64,000 nt of DNA from Mycolicibacter virginiensis (GTDB lineage: Bacteria > Actinomycetota > Actinomycetes > Mycobacteriales > Mycobacteriaceae). Position 1 is the first letter of the stretch; each line of letters starts with the position of its first letter. Below, in pieces: positions 9,740 through 18,285 of the stretch. Made by a program: the position numbers and the translations under genes. The stretch covers positions 806,001-870,000 of the forward strand of contig NZ_CP092430.2 of the NCBI RefSeq assembly GCF_022374935.2, given 5' to 3'. The notes under the pieces are model-generated. The model saw only the letters and a list, made by a program, of their open reading frames with translations, was not told where the DNA came from and did not search any database.

Positions 9740-10522
9740 ATGTACATCGACTACGAGGTCGCCGATCGGATCGCGACGATCACGCTGAACCGGCCCGACG
9801 CCGCCAACGCCCAGAACACCGAGTTGCTCGACGAACTCGACGCGGCCTGGACGCGTGCCGCCGACGACGATGACGTCGCCGTCATCGTGTTGCGCGCCAA
9901 CGGCAAACACTTCTCCGCCGGTCACGACCTCAAGGGCGGCGGCCCGGTGCCGGACAAGATCACCCTGGAGTTCATCTACAAGCACGAGTGCAAGCGCTAC
10001 CTGGAGTACACGCTGCGCTGGCGCAATGTGCCCAAGCCGTCGATCGCCGCGGTGCAGGGCCGCTGCATCTCCGGTGGGCTGATGCTGTGCTGGCCCTGCG
10101 ATCTGATCATCGCCGCCGACGACGCGCAGTTCTCCGACCCGGTGGTGCTGATGGGCATCGGCGGCGTCGAATACCACGGGCACACCTGGGAACTGGGGCC
10201 ACGCAAAGCCAAGGAGATGCTGTTCACCGGTCGGGCCATGACCGCGCAGGAAGCCGAGCAGACCGGCATGGTCAACCGGGTGGTGCCGCGTGAGCAGCTG
10301 GACGCCGAGACCCGCCAGCTCGCCGAGCACATCGCCACCATGCCCTCGTTCGCACTGCGCCAGGCCAAACGTGCGGTCAACCAGACCCTCGACGTGCAGG
10401 GTTTCCATTCGGCGATCCAGTCCGCGTTCGACATCCACGAAACCGGGCACGGCAACGCGCTGTCGGTGTGCGGATGGCCGATTCTGGTGAACCTGGACGA
10501 GATGAAGTCTCAGGTCAAATAG
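9740..10522 (+). CDS. Enoyl-CoA hydratase/isomerase family protein
   Basis: A 260-residue crotonase-fold protein with N-G-K-H-F-S-A-G-H-D-L and A-A-V-Q-G-R-C-I-S-G-G, the oxyanion-hole segments. Neither catalytic-Glu position of hydratases is clearly present (D-P-V-V-L-M-G-I-G-G-V-E-Y-H), so it may act as an isomerase or on a special substrate. It starts 30 bp after the operator palindrome, with AAGGACGCTC as ribosome-binding region. It is a single-gene unit on this strand; the P450 gene follows after 116 bp. Confidence 0.87.
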   Translation: MYIDYEVADRIATITLNRPDAANAQNTELLDELDAAWTRAADDDDVAVIVLRANGKHFSAGHDLKGGGPVPDKITLEFIYKHECKRYLEYTLRWRNVPKPSIAAVQGRCISGGLMLCWPCDLIIAADDAQFSDPVVLMGIGGVEYHGHTWELGPRKAKEMLFTGRAMTAQEAEQTGMVNRVVPREQLDAETRQLAEHIATMPSFALRQAKRAVNQTLDVQGFHSAIQSAFDIHETGHGNALSVCGWPILVNLDEMKSQVK

Positions 10523-10638
10523 TCACTCCGCCGGATCCGGCCTCACGGTTTGGTTCGCGGGGAATCTAACGATTGAGGCGAGCGGCGCCGCATGGCACCG
10601 TGGTACCCACATGTACCGACGGTGTGGAAGGTGTTGGA

Positions 10639-12003
10639 GTGGCCGAGAAGACGACCGAACCGGTGCGGCTGCCGCCGGTAGCGCCGATCCCGAAGCCGCT
10701 GGCGGCACTGCTGTTTCTGACCGCTCGCAAGACCGCGATGCGGGCATTGGGGAAACGCTACGGTGGCGCGTTCTCGCTGCGCCTGCCGATCGTCGGACAT
10801 GCGGTGGTGCTCAGCGATCCGGTATTGGTCAAAAGCTTGTTCACCACCCATAGCGACCTAGTGGGTCGACCCGGCAATCTAGGGGCGGTCTTAGGGCCGG
10901 GTTCGACCTTCAGTCTGAACGGTGCCCCGCACCTTCGGCGCCGCAAACTGTTGGTGCCGCCGTTTCACGGCAAACGGATGAGTGGCTACGAATCCATCGT
11001 CGAAGAGGAGGTGCTGCGCGAGATCACAACGTGGCCGCAAGGCCGCGAATTCGCCACCCAACCATCGATGATGCGCATCACGCTCAATGTGATCCTGCGT
11101 GCCGTATTCGGTGCTCAAGGAGCCGAGTTCGACGAATTGCGCCAGGTGCTGCCGACTTTGGTGGCGTTGGGGTCGCGGTTGGCGGTGCTGCCACCGCGGG
11201 CCCGACGCGACTTTGGCCGGCTGAGCCCGGGCGGGCGCTACCGCGACTATCGGCGACGCTACGACGCGTTGATCGCGAAATTGATCGACACCGCGCGTAA
11301 CTCGCCCGACTTCGCGGACCGAACCGACGTATTGGCCTTGCTGCTGACGGCCCGTTACGACGACGGGCAGCCGATCAGTGACGTGCATATCGCCGACGAG
11401 CTGCTGACCTTGCTGGCTGCCGGTCACGAGACGACGGCGACCACGCTGGCCTGGGCGGTGGAACGGCTCCGCCGTCACCCGGACGTGTTGAATCGTGTGG
11501 TCGCCGAAGTCGATTCCGGCGGATCGGCCCTGCTACAGGCGGTGGTCTGGGAAGTGCAGCGGACCCGATCTGTCGTCGAGGGGACCGGGCGCATCACTCG
11601 TACGCGGATCAAATTGGGCCCGTGGGTCATTCCGGAGAACCACGCGGTGGTGGTGGCCTTCCGGTTGGTGCACTTCGCCGAGGACAACTTCGCCGATCCC
11701 GAGGTCTTCGACCCGGATCGGTTCGTCGGTAATCCGCCCGACACGGCACTGTGGATCCCCTATGGCGGTGGGGTGAATCGTTGCGTGGGCGCCGCGTTCG
11801 CGAACATGGAGATGCTGGTCACGCTACGTACCCTGTTGCGTCACTACGATCTCGTTCCGACCACGGCCAAGGGGGAGCGTCACCATTCCCGAGGTGTCAC
11901 TACCGCCGCGGGGCGCGGCGGTCTGGCGGTGGTGCACCGGCGCGAAACCGGCGCGCCGGTGGTCGCTGACCTCAGCGCAGCTGGGAACGCAGCTGGCGTT
12001 TGA
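10639..12003 (+). CDS. Cytochrome P450, CYP138-like
   Basis: A 454-residue P450. The I-helix A-G-H-E-T-T is near residue 262, E-V-Q-R (the E-x-x-R motif) at about 305, and the haem-binding Y-G-G-G-V-N-R-C-V-G with Cys382. The N-terminal V-R-L-P-P and the P-P-F-H-G-K, E-E-E and L-R-A-V-F-G-A stretches resemble recalled M. tuberculosis CYP138, so it probably belongs to that bacterial clan. It would hydroxylate a lipid-like substrate using ferredoxin partners not found here. GTG 10639 with GAAGG upstream is preferred over longer TTG/GTG alternatives. Its last 32 bp overlap the end of the convergent ligase gene. Confidence 0.9.
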   Translation: MAEKTTEPVRLPPVAPIPKPLAALLFLTARKTAMRALGKRYGGAFSLRLPIVGHAVVLSDPVLVKSLFTTHSDLVGRPGNLGAVLGPGSTFSLNGAPHLRRRKLLVPPFHGKRMSGYESIVEEEVLREITTWPQGREFATQPSMMRITLNVILRAVFGAQGAEFDELRQVLPTLVALGSRLAVLPPRARRDFGRLSPGGRYRDYRRRYDALIAKLIDTARNSPDFADRTDVLALLLTARYDDGQPISDVHIADELLTLLAAGHETTATTLAWAVERLRRHPDVLNRVVAEVDSGGSALLQAVVWEVQRTRSVVEGTGRITRTRIKLGPWVIPENHAVVVAFRLVHFAEDNFADPEVFDPDRFVGNPPDTALWIPYGGGVNRCVGAAFANMEMLVTLRTLLRHYDLVPTTAKGERHHSRGVTTAAGRGGLAVVHRRETGAPVVADLSAAGNAAGV

Positions 12004-13438
12004 GTACCTTGCCGTAGCTGTTCTTGGGTAGCGCGTCGACGAACTCGTAGCGCTTGGGCCGTTTGAATCGCGCGATACGTTCCAGCAGGTGACTGTCCAA
12101 CTCGGCGGCCGAGGCGTCGCCCACGATGAAGGCGACCACGATCTCGCCCCACTCGGGGTCGGGGGCGCCCACCACGCCGGCCTCGCTGACGCCGGGATGG
12201 CTCAACAGTGCCTCTTCGACTTCGCGCGGGTAGATGTTGCTGCCACCGCTGATTACCACATCCTTGGAGCGGTCGCGCAGGGTGAGGCATCCGCGGGCAT
12301 CGAATGAGCCTTTGTCGCCGGTGAACAGCCAGCCGTCCCGGATGGCCTCGGCGGTGGCGTCCGGGTTGTTCCAGTAGCCCGTCATGACGACATCGCCGCG
12401 GCAGACGATCTCGCCGACCTCGCCGACGGGTGCGGGGGTGCCGTCGTCGCGCAGTACCGCGACCTCGACGCCGGTGCGCGGCCAGCCGACCGAGCCCAGG
12501 ATCGTGTCGTCGCCCAGGTGGTCGGTGCGGCTGAGACCGGTGATCGTCATGGGGGCTTCGCCCTGGCCGTAGAGCTGGGCGAACACCGGCCCGAACGCCG
12601 TCATCGCCCGCTTCAGGTCCCCGAGATACATCGGCCCGCCGCCGTAGATGATGGTGCGTAGGGCGGCCGGGCGCCCCCGGCCGGTGGCTACCAGCCTGCC
12701 CACCATCGTCGGCGCCAAAAAGGCGGTGGCGCCACGATGATGCCCACACAGGTCGAGGAATTCGGTCGCGTCGAACGAGCCCGATGCCGGTATCACCTGG
12801 CGGGCTCCGCGCAGTACGTAGGGCGCGATGTAGAGCCCCGATCCGTGCGACATCGGCGCGCCGTGAATCAGGCTGCAGTCGGCGTCCGGGTCATCCAGGT
12901 CGGCCAGATGCGCCAGCGTCATCGCCATCAGATTGCGGTGGGTGAGCATGGCGCCCTTGGAGCGCCCGGTGGTGCCGCTGGTGTAGAACAGCCACGCCAG
13001 CCGGGACGGATCCGGGTTGACCTCGTCAATGGGAGGGCAGGCCAGCCGGTCCAGGTATGTTGCGCCGCCGATGGTCTCGACGGGCGCTGCAACGAGGCCG
13101 ACCAGCCCTGGCGCCAGCTTCGGCGACGCGAAGACCAGCGCTGCATCGGCGTCGCCGATGATCTGGGCCATCTCCCGCGGGTGCAGCTTGTAGTTGAGCG
13201 GAACCACAACGCAACCGGCCGCCCAGGTCGCGAACATCAACTCGATGAGCTCCGGCCGATTCTCGCTGGCGATCGCGATCCGGGCGCCGGCACCCGCCAC
13301 CCGGCCCAGCGATGTCGCCAGCCGTCGTGCGCGATCGGCCAGCTCGCTCCAGGTGTGCAGCCGGTCCTCGCCGTGGTACACCGCGCCCCGCTCGCCGAAC
13401 CGGGTTGCGGCCTGGGCCAGCACCGTGAACAGGTTCAC
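11972..13438 (-). CDS. Acyl-CoA synthetase (FadD-type, AMP-forming)
   Basis: A 488-residue adenylate-forming ligase with the P-loop Y-T-S-G-T-T-G-R-S-K-G, the aspartate-containing hinge F-T-G-D-K-G and the catalytic Lys in P-K-N-S-Y-G-K. It activates a carboxylic acid to its CoA thioester. GTG 13438 overlaps the stop of the preceding SDR gene as GTGA, making it the last gene of the five-gene SMP-30/GntR/FadD/SDR/FadD operon. Substrate unknown; its FadD paralogue lies two genes upstream. Confidence 0.92.
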   Translation of the reverse strand: MNLFTVLAQAATRFGERGAVYHGEDRLHTWSELADRARRLATSLGRVAGAGARIAIASENRPELIELMFATWAAGCVVVPLNYKLHPREMAQIIGDADAALVFASPKLAPGLVGLVAAPVETIGGATYLDRLACPPIDEVNPDPSRLAWLFYTSGTTGRSKGAMLTHRNLMAMTLAHLADLDDPDADCSLIHGAPMSHGSGLYIAPYVLRGARQVIPASGSFDATEFLDLCGHHRGATAFLAPTMVGRLVATGRGRPAALRTIIYGGGPMYLGDLKRAMTAFGPVFAQLYGQGEAPMTITGLSRTDHLGDDTILGSVGWPRTGVEVAVLRDDGTPAPVGEVGEIVCRGDVVMTGYWNNPDATAEAIRDGWLFTGDKGSFDARGCLTLRDRSKDVVISGGSNIYPREVEEALLSHPGVSEAGVVGAPDPEWGEIVVAFIVGDASAAELDSHLLERIARFKRPKRYEFVDALPKNSYGKVLKRQLRSQLR

Positions 13439-14220
13439 CGCTGCACCCAGTCGGAGTCGAGGCCGAAGTCCGACAGATATTTGGTCGAGCTCCACCCGCC
13501 GTCGACCACGATGGTCTGACCGTTGATGAAGGAGCCGGCCTCCGAGCACAGGAACGCCACGGTGCCCGCGATGTCGTCCACCCGGCCCAATCGGGGAGAC
13601 GGCGTCATCTCGGTGTTGAGCCTGCGAAACCGGTTGTCGGACAGGCGTTGTTCGACCATCGGGGTCACGGTGACTCCGGGGGCTACCGCGTTACAGCGGA
13701 TGCCCTGGGCGCCGTACTGGCAGGCGATGTGGGTGGTCAGCGCGGTCAGCCCGCCTTTGGCGGCCGAGTACGCCCCGCCGCGCAGCCCGCCCACCACGGC
13801 GAAGGTGGAGGTGATGTTGATGATCGCCGATCCGGGCTGCAGGTGCGGCAGCACGTCGCGTGCCAGCCGGAACGGCGCCCGCAGCATCAGATTCAGGAAC
13901 TGGTCCAGGGTCTCGTCGTCGGTCTCGTGCAGCGGTTTGGGGCTGCCGATACCGGCATTGTTGATCAGATAGTCCACCCGGCCCCACCGGGACAGGGCGG
14001 CGTCGAGTATCTGCTGTGGCGCCTGCGTGGTGGTCAGGTCCACCGCAACGGTGGCGATTCGGTCGGGATCGATTCCGGATTCCTGTAGCTCGGCCGTCAA
14101 ACCGGCCAGGCGTTCGGTGTCGCGGCCGGTTGCCAGCACCGCCATCCCCGCCTCGGCAAGCTTTGCCGCACAACCGAACCCGATTCCGCTGCTGGCCCCG
14201 GTCACGATCGCCACCTGCAT
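13435..14220 (-). CDS. Short-chain dehydrogenase/reductase
   Basis: A 261-residue classical SDR: T-G-A-S-S-G-I-G nucleotide motif, N-N-A-G, catalytic Ser in N-I-T-S-T and Y-S-A-A-K. The family interconverts alcohols and ketones with NAD(P). It lies between two acyl-CoA ligases in one operon, three bases after the upstream ligase stop and overlapping the downstream one, so it probably oxidises a hydroxyacyl intermediate of the same pathway. Confidence 0.93.
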   Translation of the reverse strand: MQVAIVTGASSGIGFGCAAKLAEAGMAVLATGRDTERLAGLTAELQESGIDPDRIATVAVDLTTTQAPQQILDAALSRWGRVDYLINNAGIGSPKPLHETDDETLDQFLNLMLRAPFRLARDVLPHLQPGSAIINITSTFAVVGGLRGGAYSAAKGGLTALTTHIACQYGAQGIRCNAVAPGVTVTPMVEQRLSDNRFRRLNTEMTPSPRLGRVDDIAGTVAFLCSEAGSFINGQTIVVDGGWSSTKYLSDFGLDSDWVQR

Positions 14221-14223
14221 GAT

Positions 14224-15825
14224 CTACTCACCTACCTCTGCGTGGGACAGCTCTGCCCGGATCTGCTGCTTGACCACTTTGCCGGCATCGTTTTTGGGCA
14301 ACGCATCCCAGATCAACACCTGCTCAGGGGTTTTGAACAGTGCGACGCCGTGTTCGGCCAGCATGGCGCGCAGCTCGGCGACACCCGGAGGGGTCTGGCC
14401 GGCCGGCACGATCACCGCGCAGGCACGTTCGCCGGTACGGGCATCGGGTATCCCGACCACCGCGACCTCAGCGATCTGCGGATGACCGATCAGGATGTCC
14501 TCCACCTCGCGCGCGGAGATGTTCTCGCCGTTGCGGATGATCACGTCCTTGAGCCGCCCGGTGACGAGCAGGTAGTCCTCATCGACCCACCGGCCCAGAT
14601 CGCCGGTCGCGAAGTAGCCCTGTTCATCGAAGCAGCCGAGCTCGTCGTCGCGGTGCTGGTAGCCCAGCAGCATCTGCGGGCCGCGGACGTAGATCTGTCC
14701 TTCGCCAGGTGGAGCGCCGGGGTGAGGGACCAGCTTGATGTCGGCGATCCCGGGTCGACCGTCGGTCTCCGCGGCGTGGGCACGGTCGCGGGGGCCCAAC
14801 GATCCCACCGTGCTGACCGGAACCTCGCTGGACCCGTACACCCGGGTGACGACGGCGGTGTGAAAGTAGCCGGCCGCGTCACGGATCAACGATGCCGGGA
14901 CCGAGGCACCGCCGCAGACGAAGAGCTTGAGATCGGGCAGGCGGGTGCCGGCGTCGCGTGCGGCGGTGAGCAACTGGGCCAGAAACGGCGTCGCTCCCGC
15001 CACGTGGGTGCAGTGCTTGGCGAGCATGAGCGCTACCGCGGCATCGGGATTCCAGGTGTCCATCAGCACGGCGGTAGTGCCCAGCAGTAAGGGGACTTCG
15101 AACGTGTAGATCGATCCGCCGATGTGGGCGATGGGGGACGGAACCAGGAAACGATCACCGGGCTCGATCATCCAATGCCGGCCCAGCTGGCAGATCAAGG
15201 CGTTAATCGAATTATGACTGTGCAGAACACCTTTGGGATGCCCGGTGGTGCCAGAGGTGTACAGCAGCATGCGGGCCGCATCGGCATCCACGGTCGGCAG
15301 CGCGACGGGTTGCCCAATGCCGTGCAGCAGGGTGCGGTAGTCGGTGTGCCCCGTCGAGGCCCCACGCACCACCACCACCTCGGGCGGATCGGCAAGGTCC
15401 GCGGTCACCCGGGTCAGCATCGCCGCGTAGTCGTGACCGCGGAACCGCTCGGGCACGAACAGCATTCGGGTGCTCGAGTCGGCCAGGATGAAGGCCAGTT
15501 CCGCATCGCGCAGCGACGGCAGGATCGGGTTGATCACCATCCCGGCCAGCGTTGCGGCCAGATACACCGCGGCGGCCTCATGCCAGTTCGGCAGCATGAA
15601 TGACACCACACTGCCGGGGGTCATCCGCTCCAGCATCGCGCCGGCCAGTGCCGTCGCCTGCGCGTGCAGCTCCCGGCAGGTCAACCGGGTGTCGCCGTCG
15701 ATCACCAGCACCCGGTCCGGGGTCTGCTCGGCAGCCTCTCGCAGGGTGTCGGCCAAGGTGGTCGAGACCCACAGGCCCGCAGCGCAAGCGTCGGCGGCCT
15801 GCCCGGCGGTGCGGCGGGAGGTCAC
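14224..15825 (-). CDS. Acyl-CoA synthetase (FadD-type, AMP-forming)
   Basis: A 533-residue AMP-forming ligase with the P-loop Y-T-S-G-T-T-G-H-P-K-G, the Y-G-S-S-E adenine-binding motif, T-G-D-L-G hinge region and catalytic Lys in P-K-N-D-A-G-K. GTG 15825 overlaps the GntR stop as GTGA; the frame is open further upstream, but that would run through the GntR gene. It would activate an acid entering the pathway controlled by the GntR regulator. Confidence 0.92.
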   Translation of the reverse strand: MTSRRTAGQAADACAAGLWVSTTLADTLREAAEQTPDRVLVIDGDTRLTCRELHAQATALAGAMLERMTPGSVVSFMLPNWHEAAAVYLAATLAGMVINPILPSLRDAELAFILADSSTRMLFVPERFRGHDYAAMLTRVTADLADPPEVVVVRGASTGHTDYRTLLHGIGQPVALPTVDADAARMLLYTSGTTGHPKGVLHSHNSINALICQLGRHWMIEPGDRFLVPSPIAHIGGSIYTFEVPLLLGTTAVLMDTWNPDAAVALMLAKHCTHVAGATPFLAQLLTAARDAGTRLPDLKLFVCGGASVPASLIRDAAGYFHTAVVTRVYGSSEVPVSTVGSLGPRDRAHAAETDGRPGIADIKLVPHPGAPPGEGQIYVRGPQMLLGYQHRDDELGCFDEQGYFATGDLGRWVDEDYLLVTGRLKDVIIRNGENISAREVEDILIGHPQIAEVAVVGIPDARTGERACAVIVPAGQTPPGVAELRAMLAEHGVALFKTPEQVLIWDALPKNDAGKVVKQQIRAELSHAEVGE

Positions 15826-16559
15826 GGGCCGCTCGGTCCGGGCACCCGGTGCAGCGTCATCGAGTAGCGATAGTCGTCGCCGGCATGGGTGTTCACCGTC
15901 ACCTGGGCGATCTCGCCCTCGGAGGTGGTGTAGCTGCGCTGCATCTGTAGCCCGGCGGTGCCAGGTTCGACGGCCAGGGCAGTGCTGAGTTCGGGGGTGA
16001 TGATCACCGCCCGGATGTGCTGGCGGACCTCGACGACGCTGACCCCGAACACGTCCTCGATCAGTGGGAAGATCGGGCCGGAGTGGCGCTGCAGCAACCG
16101 GCCGACTCCGGCGAACGCCCGGTTGATGTAGTACTCGGTCCGACAGATCGGCGCGGCCTGCCCCTGAGCGCGCCGGTTGCCGCGCACAGCCAGCCATTCG
16201 GTGCCCACCGGCAGCCCGGTGCGTGCGGCGACATCCGCGTCGAGGGTGACCATGGCGTTGGAGTCGATCTCGAACCGTGCGCCGGCCGCGAAGGCCACCA
16301 GGTCATCGATCGAGACCACGTCTTGGGCGTAGCAGTTGGTCGCGGCGCGGGGGATCACCACGGTCCCCGCGCGGGGACGGGAGACGACGAGGTTGTCATC
16401 GCGCAGTCGTCGCAGCGCCTCGCGGACCGTGTAGCGGCTGACGTTGAACCGTTCGCACAGTTCATGTTCGGTGGGCAGCTGCGAACCGATCGGATAGATC
16501 CCGTCGGCGATCTCCTTGCGCAGCGTCCGCGCGACCTTCAGATAGCGGTGGTCGGTCAC
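15822..16559 (-). CDS. GntR-family regulator, HutC/UTRA type
   Basis: A 245-residue regulator. The N-terminal winged helix shows I-G-S-Q-L-P-T-E-H-E-L and V-S-R-Y-T-V-R-E-A-L-R-R-L; the C-terminal UTRA-type ligand domain follows from about residue 85. It is the second gene of its operon, overlapping both neighbours by GTGA. The perfect inverted repeat at 18259-18277, between this operon and the divergent CoA transferase operon, is its most likely operator. The effector is probably the substrate or an acyl-CoA of the pathway (inference). Confidence 0.9.
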   Translation of the reverse strand: MTDHRYLKVARTLRKEIADGIYPIGSQLPTEHELCERFNVSRYTVREALRRLRDDNLVVSRPRAGTVVIPRAATNCYAQDVVSIDDLVAFAAGARFEIDSNAMVTLDADVAARTGLPVGTEWLAVRGNRRAQGQAAPICRTEYYINRAFAGVGRLLQRHSGPIFPLIEDVFGVSVVEVRQHIRAVIITPELSTALAVEPGTAGLQMQRSYTTSEGEIAQVTVNTHAGDDYRYSMTLHRVPGPSGP

Positions 16560-18163
16560 GAGCCGACCGGGTGTAGTGCCAGCACGCTGCCGTCGCCGTC
16601 GGCCGAGACGAACAGGGTGCCGTCGCGACCGCGTGCGATACCGGCGAACGGGCCTTGGGGGCCGGAGAACGGCGGCATTCCGTTGAGCGGTTTAGGTGTC
16701 ACGCCCGGTGGCGGCCCGATCGGTAGCCCCTCGGCGATCACCTGCTGTGTCCCGGTGTCGAGGTCGACGGCGAGCACTTGGCGGGTTCCTGCGTCGACGA
16801 CGTAGAGCGTCCGGTCTGCCAGCGCAATCCCTTGCGGCCGAACAAGTCCGTCGACTACCGGCGCTGCCCCCGAGCCGCTGACGCGCAGCACCCGGCCCGC
16901 GCCGGATTCGGCCACCAGGTAGGACCCGTCATGGTCGATCTCGATCCCGACCGGACCGGCCAGGTCGCGGGCCAACACTTCCACCGCGCCGGCGCGCACG
17001 CCCAATACCCGGCCGGTGCCGAACTCGGTGACCGCGATACCGGCGGGTCCCACCGCCACCCCGTAGAGCTGGTCGAAGCCGTCGGCGAGCACCTCGCTGG
17101 ACGAATGCGCCGGCACATAGCGGGCGACCTGCCCGCCGGAGGTGGTGACGACGAATTCGCCGGGGCCGACGGCGGCCACGCCCCGCACGAATCCGGGGTA
17201 GCCGGGGCTGAACAGCATGCCGAGGGTTTCCAGCCGCCCGCCTGCACTGACGGCGTAGAAGTAGGTGCCGTCGGCGACAAACAGGGCGCCGGCCTCATCG
17301 ATGGTGAGATCCAGCGGCCAGTTCAGCCCGCCCGGCAGCACCGTGGATGTCTGCCCGGCGCCAGCGATCTCGGTGATCTCGCCGGTGAAGTTGGAAACAA
17401 TCAGTCGCCCGTCGACGAAGGTGCAGTTGTCCAGTCCGGGATGCAGCTGCGCCAGCACGGTGGATGTACCGGTGCGCGGATCGATGCGCAGTACCTGTCC
17501 GCTGGCGGCTTGGGTGGACACGATGAAGCCGTCGGCGTCGAACTTCACCGAGTCCGGTACGCCCAGATCGCCCGCGACCCGTTGCGGGGCGGCGTCGGTG
17601 GCGAATGGATCGATGCGCCAGATTTCGTTGGCGGTCATCACCGGGAAGTACAGCAGGCCGTCCGGCCCCACCTCCATGGCGTTGGGCGACGGCAGGTCCT
17701 CGGCCAGGATGCGCTGCGCGCCGGTGGCCCGGTCGAGTTCCATCAGGCGCCCGCCTTCGCGGCATTCGCCGACGAACAGTCGGTCTTGGTGCACGGTGAT
17801 GCCGTTGGCGCAGGGCAGGTCGTCGCGCAGGACACGGCTGCGGCCGGAGGCGTCGAGCGCGCTGACCCGGGCGTCCATCACCTCGGTGGCGTACAACGTG
17901 CCGCTCGCATCGAAGGCGACATCGTCGGGGGCGACGACGTCGCCGCCGCGCGCGCTCACGACCGCCAACTCGCCGGTGGTCACGTCTAATGCGCTGATCT
18001 GACTGCCGGTCACCTGCGCGATATAGACCCGCCCGTCCGGTCCGGTTCGCAGCCCGTTGGCGCCGAACAGCCGACTCGGTTCGGTAACCCGTTCCAGCCG
18101 CCAGCCCGGCGCCGCGGCGGGGGTGCCGGCCAGCTCGCGTGGGCGTGGCAGGGAGGCAGTCAT
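16556..18163 (-). CDS. SMP-30/NHL-type beta-propeller protein
   Basis: A 535-residue protein built of repeated beta-propeller blades with recurring G-P-D-G, D-A-S-G-T-L-Y and G-I-x-V/I stretches, as in SMP-30/gluconolactonase and virginiamycin-B-lyase-like proteins. At this length it may hold two propellers. No clear signal peptide is seen after ATG 18163, which has GGAG upstream. Such proteins often hydrolyse lactones; in a hydroxyacid pathway that would fit, but the catalytic residues cannot be assigned by eye. It is the first gene of the minus-strand operon. Confidence 0.75.
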   Translation of the reverse strand: MTASLPRPRELAGTPAAAPGWRLERVTEPSRLFGANGLRTGPDGRVYIAQVTGSQISALDVTTGELAVVSARGGDVVAPDDVAFDASGTLYATEVMDARVSALDASGRSRVLRDDLPCANGITVHQDRLFVGECREGGRLMELDRATGAQRILAEDLPSPNAMEVGPDGLLYFPVMTANEIWRIDPFATDAAPQRVAGDLGVPDSVKFDADGFIVSTQAASGQVLRIDPRTGTSTVLAQLHPGLDNCTFVDGRLIVSNFTGEITEIAGAGQTSTVLPGGLNWPLDLTIDEAGALFVADGTYFYAVSAGGRLETLGMLFSPGYPGFVRGVAAVGPGEFVVTTSGGQVARYVPAHSSSEVLADGFDQLYGVAVGPAGIAVTEFGTGRVLGVRAGAVEVLARDLAGPVGIEIDHDGSYLVAESGAGRVLRVSGSGAAPVVDGLVRPQGIALADRTLYVVDAGTRQVLAVDLDTGTQQVIAEGLPIGPPPGVTPKPLNGMPPFSGPQGPFAGIARGRDGTLFVSADGDGSVLALHPVGS

Positions 18164-18258
18164 GACTCCGGACGTTATCAAGCCCAGTTAGTCCAGACAA
18201 TAGTCCGCAGGAGGGCGGCAATCCGACCTTGACGCATGAATAACCCCTGCGGAATAGT

Positions 18259-18277
18259 GTTCTGCATTACGCAGAAC
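18259..18277. promoter_or_regulatory. Perfect inverted repeat, probable GntR operator
   Basis: GTTCTGC and GCAGAAC flank ATTAC. The repeat lies in the divergent promoter region between the SMP-30/GntR operon (start 18163) and the CoA transferase/FadE operon (start 18286), directly over the latter's expected promoter. Confidence 0.7.
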
Positions 18278-18285
18278 GGAGTATT

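Noticed and set aside
18181..18240. An earlier TTG start for the SMP-30-like protein
   Set aside because: ATG 18163 has a well-placed GGAG; the TTG at 18181 has none.
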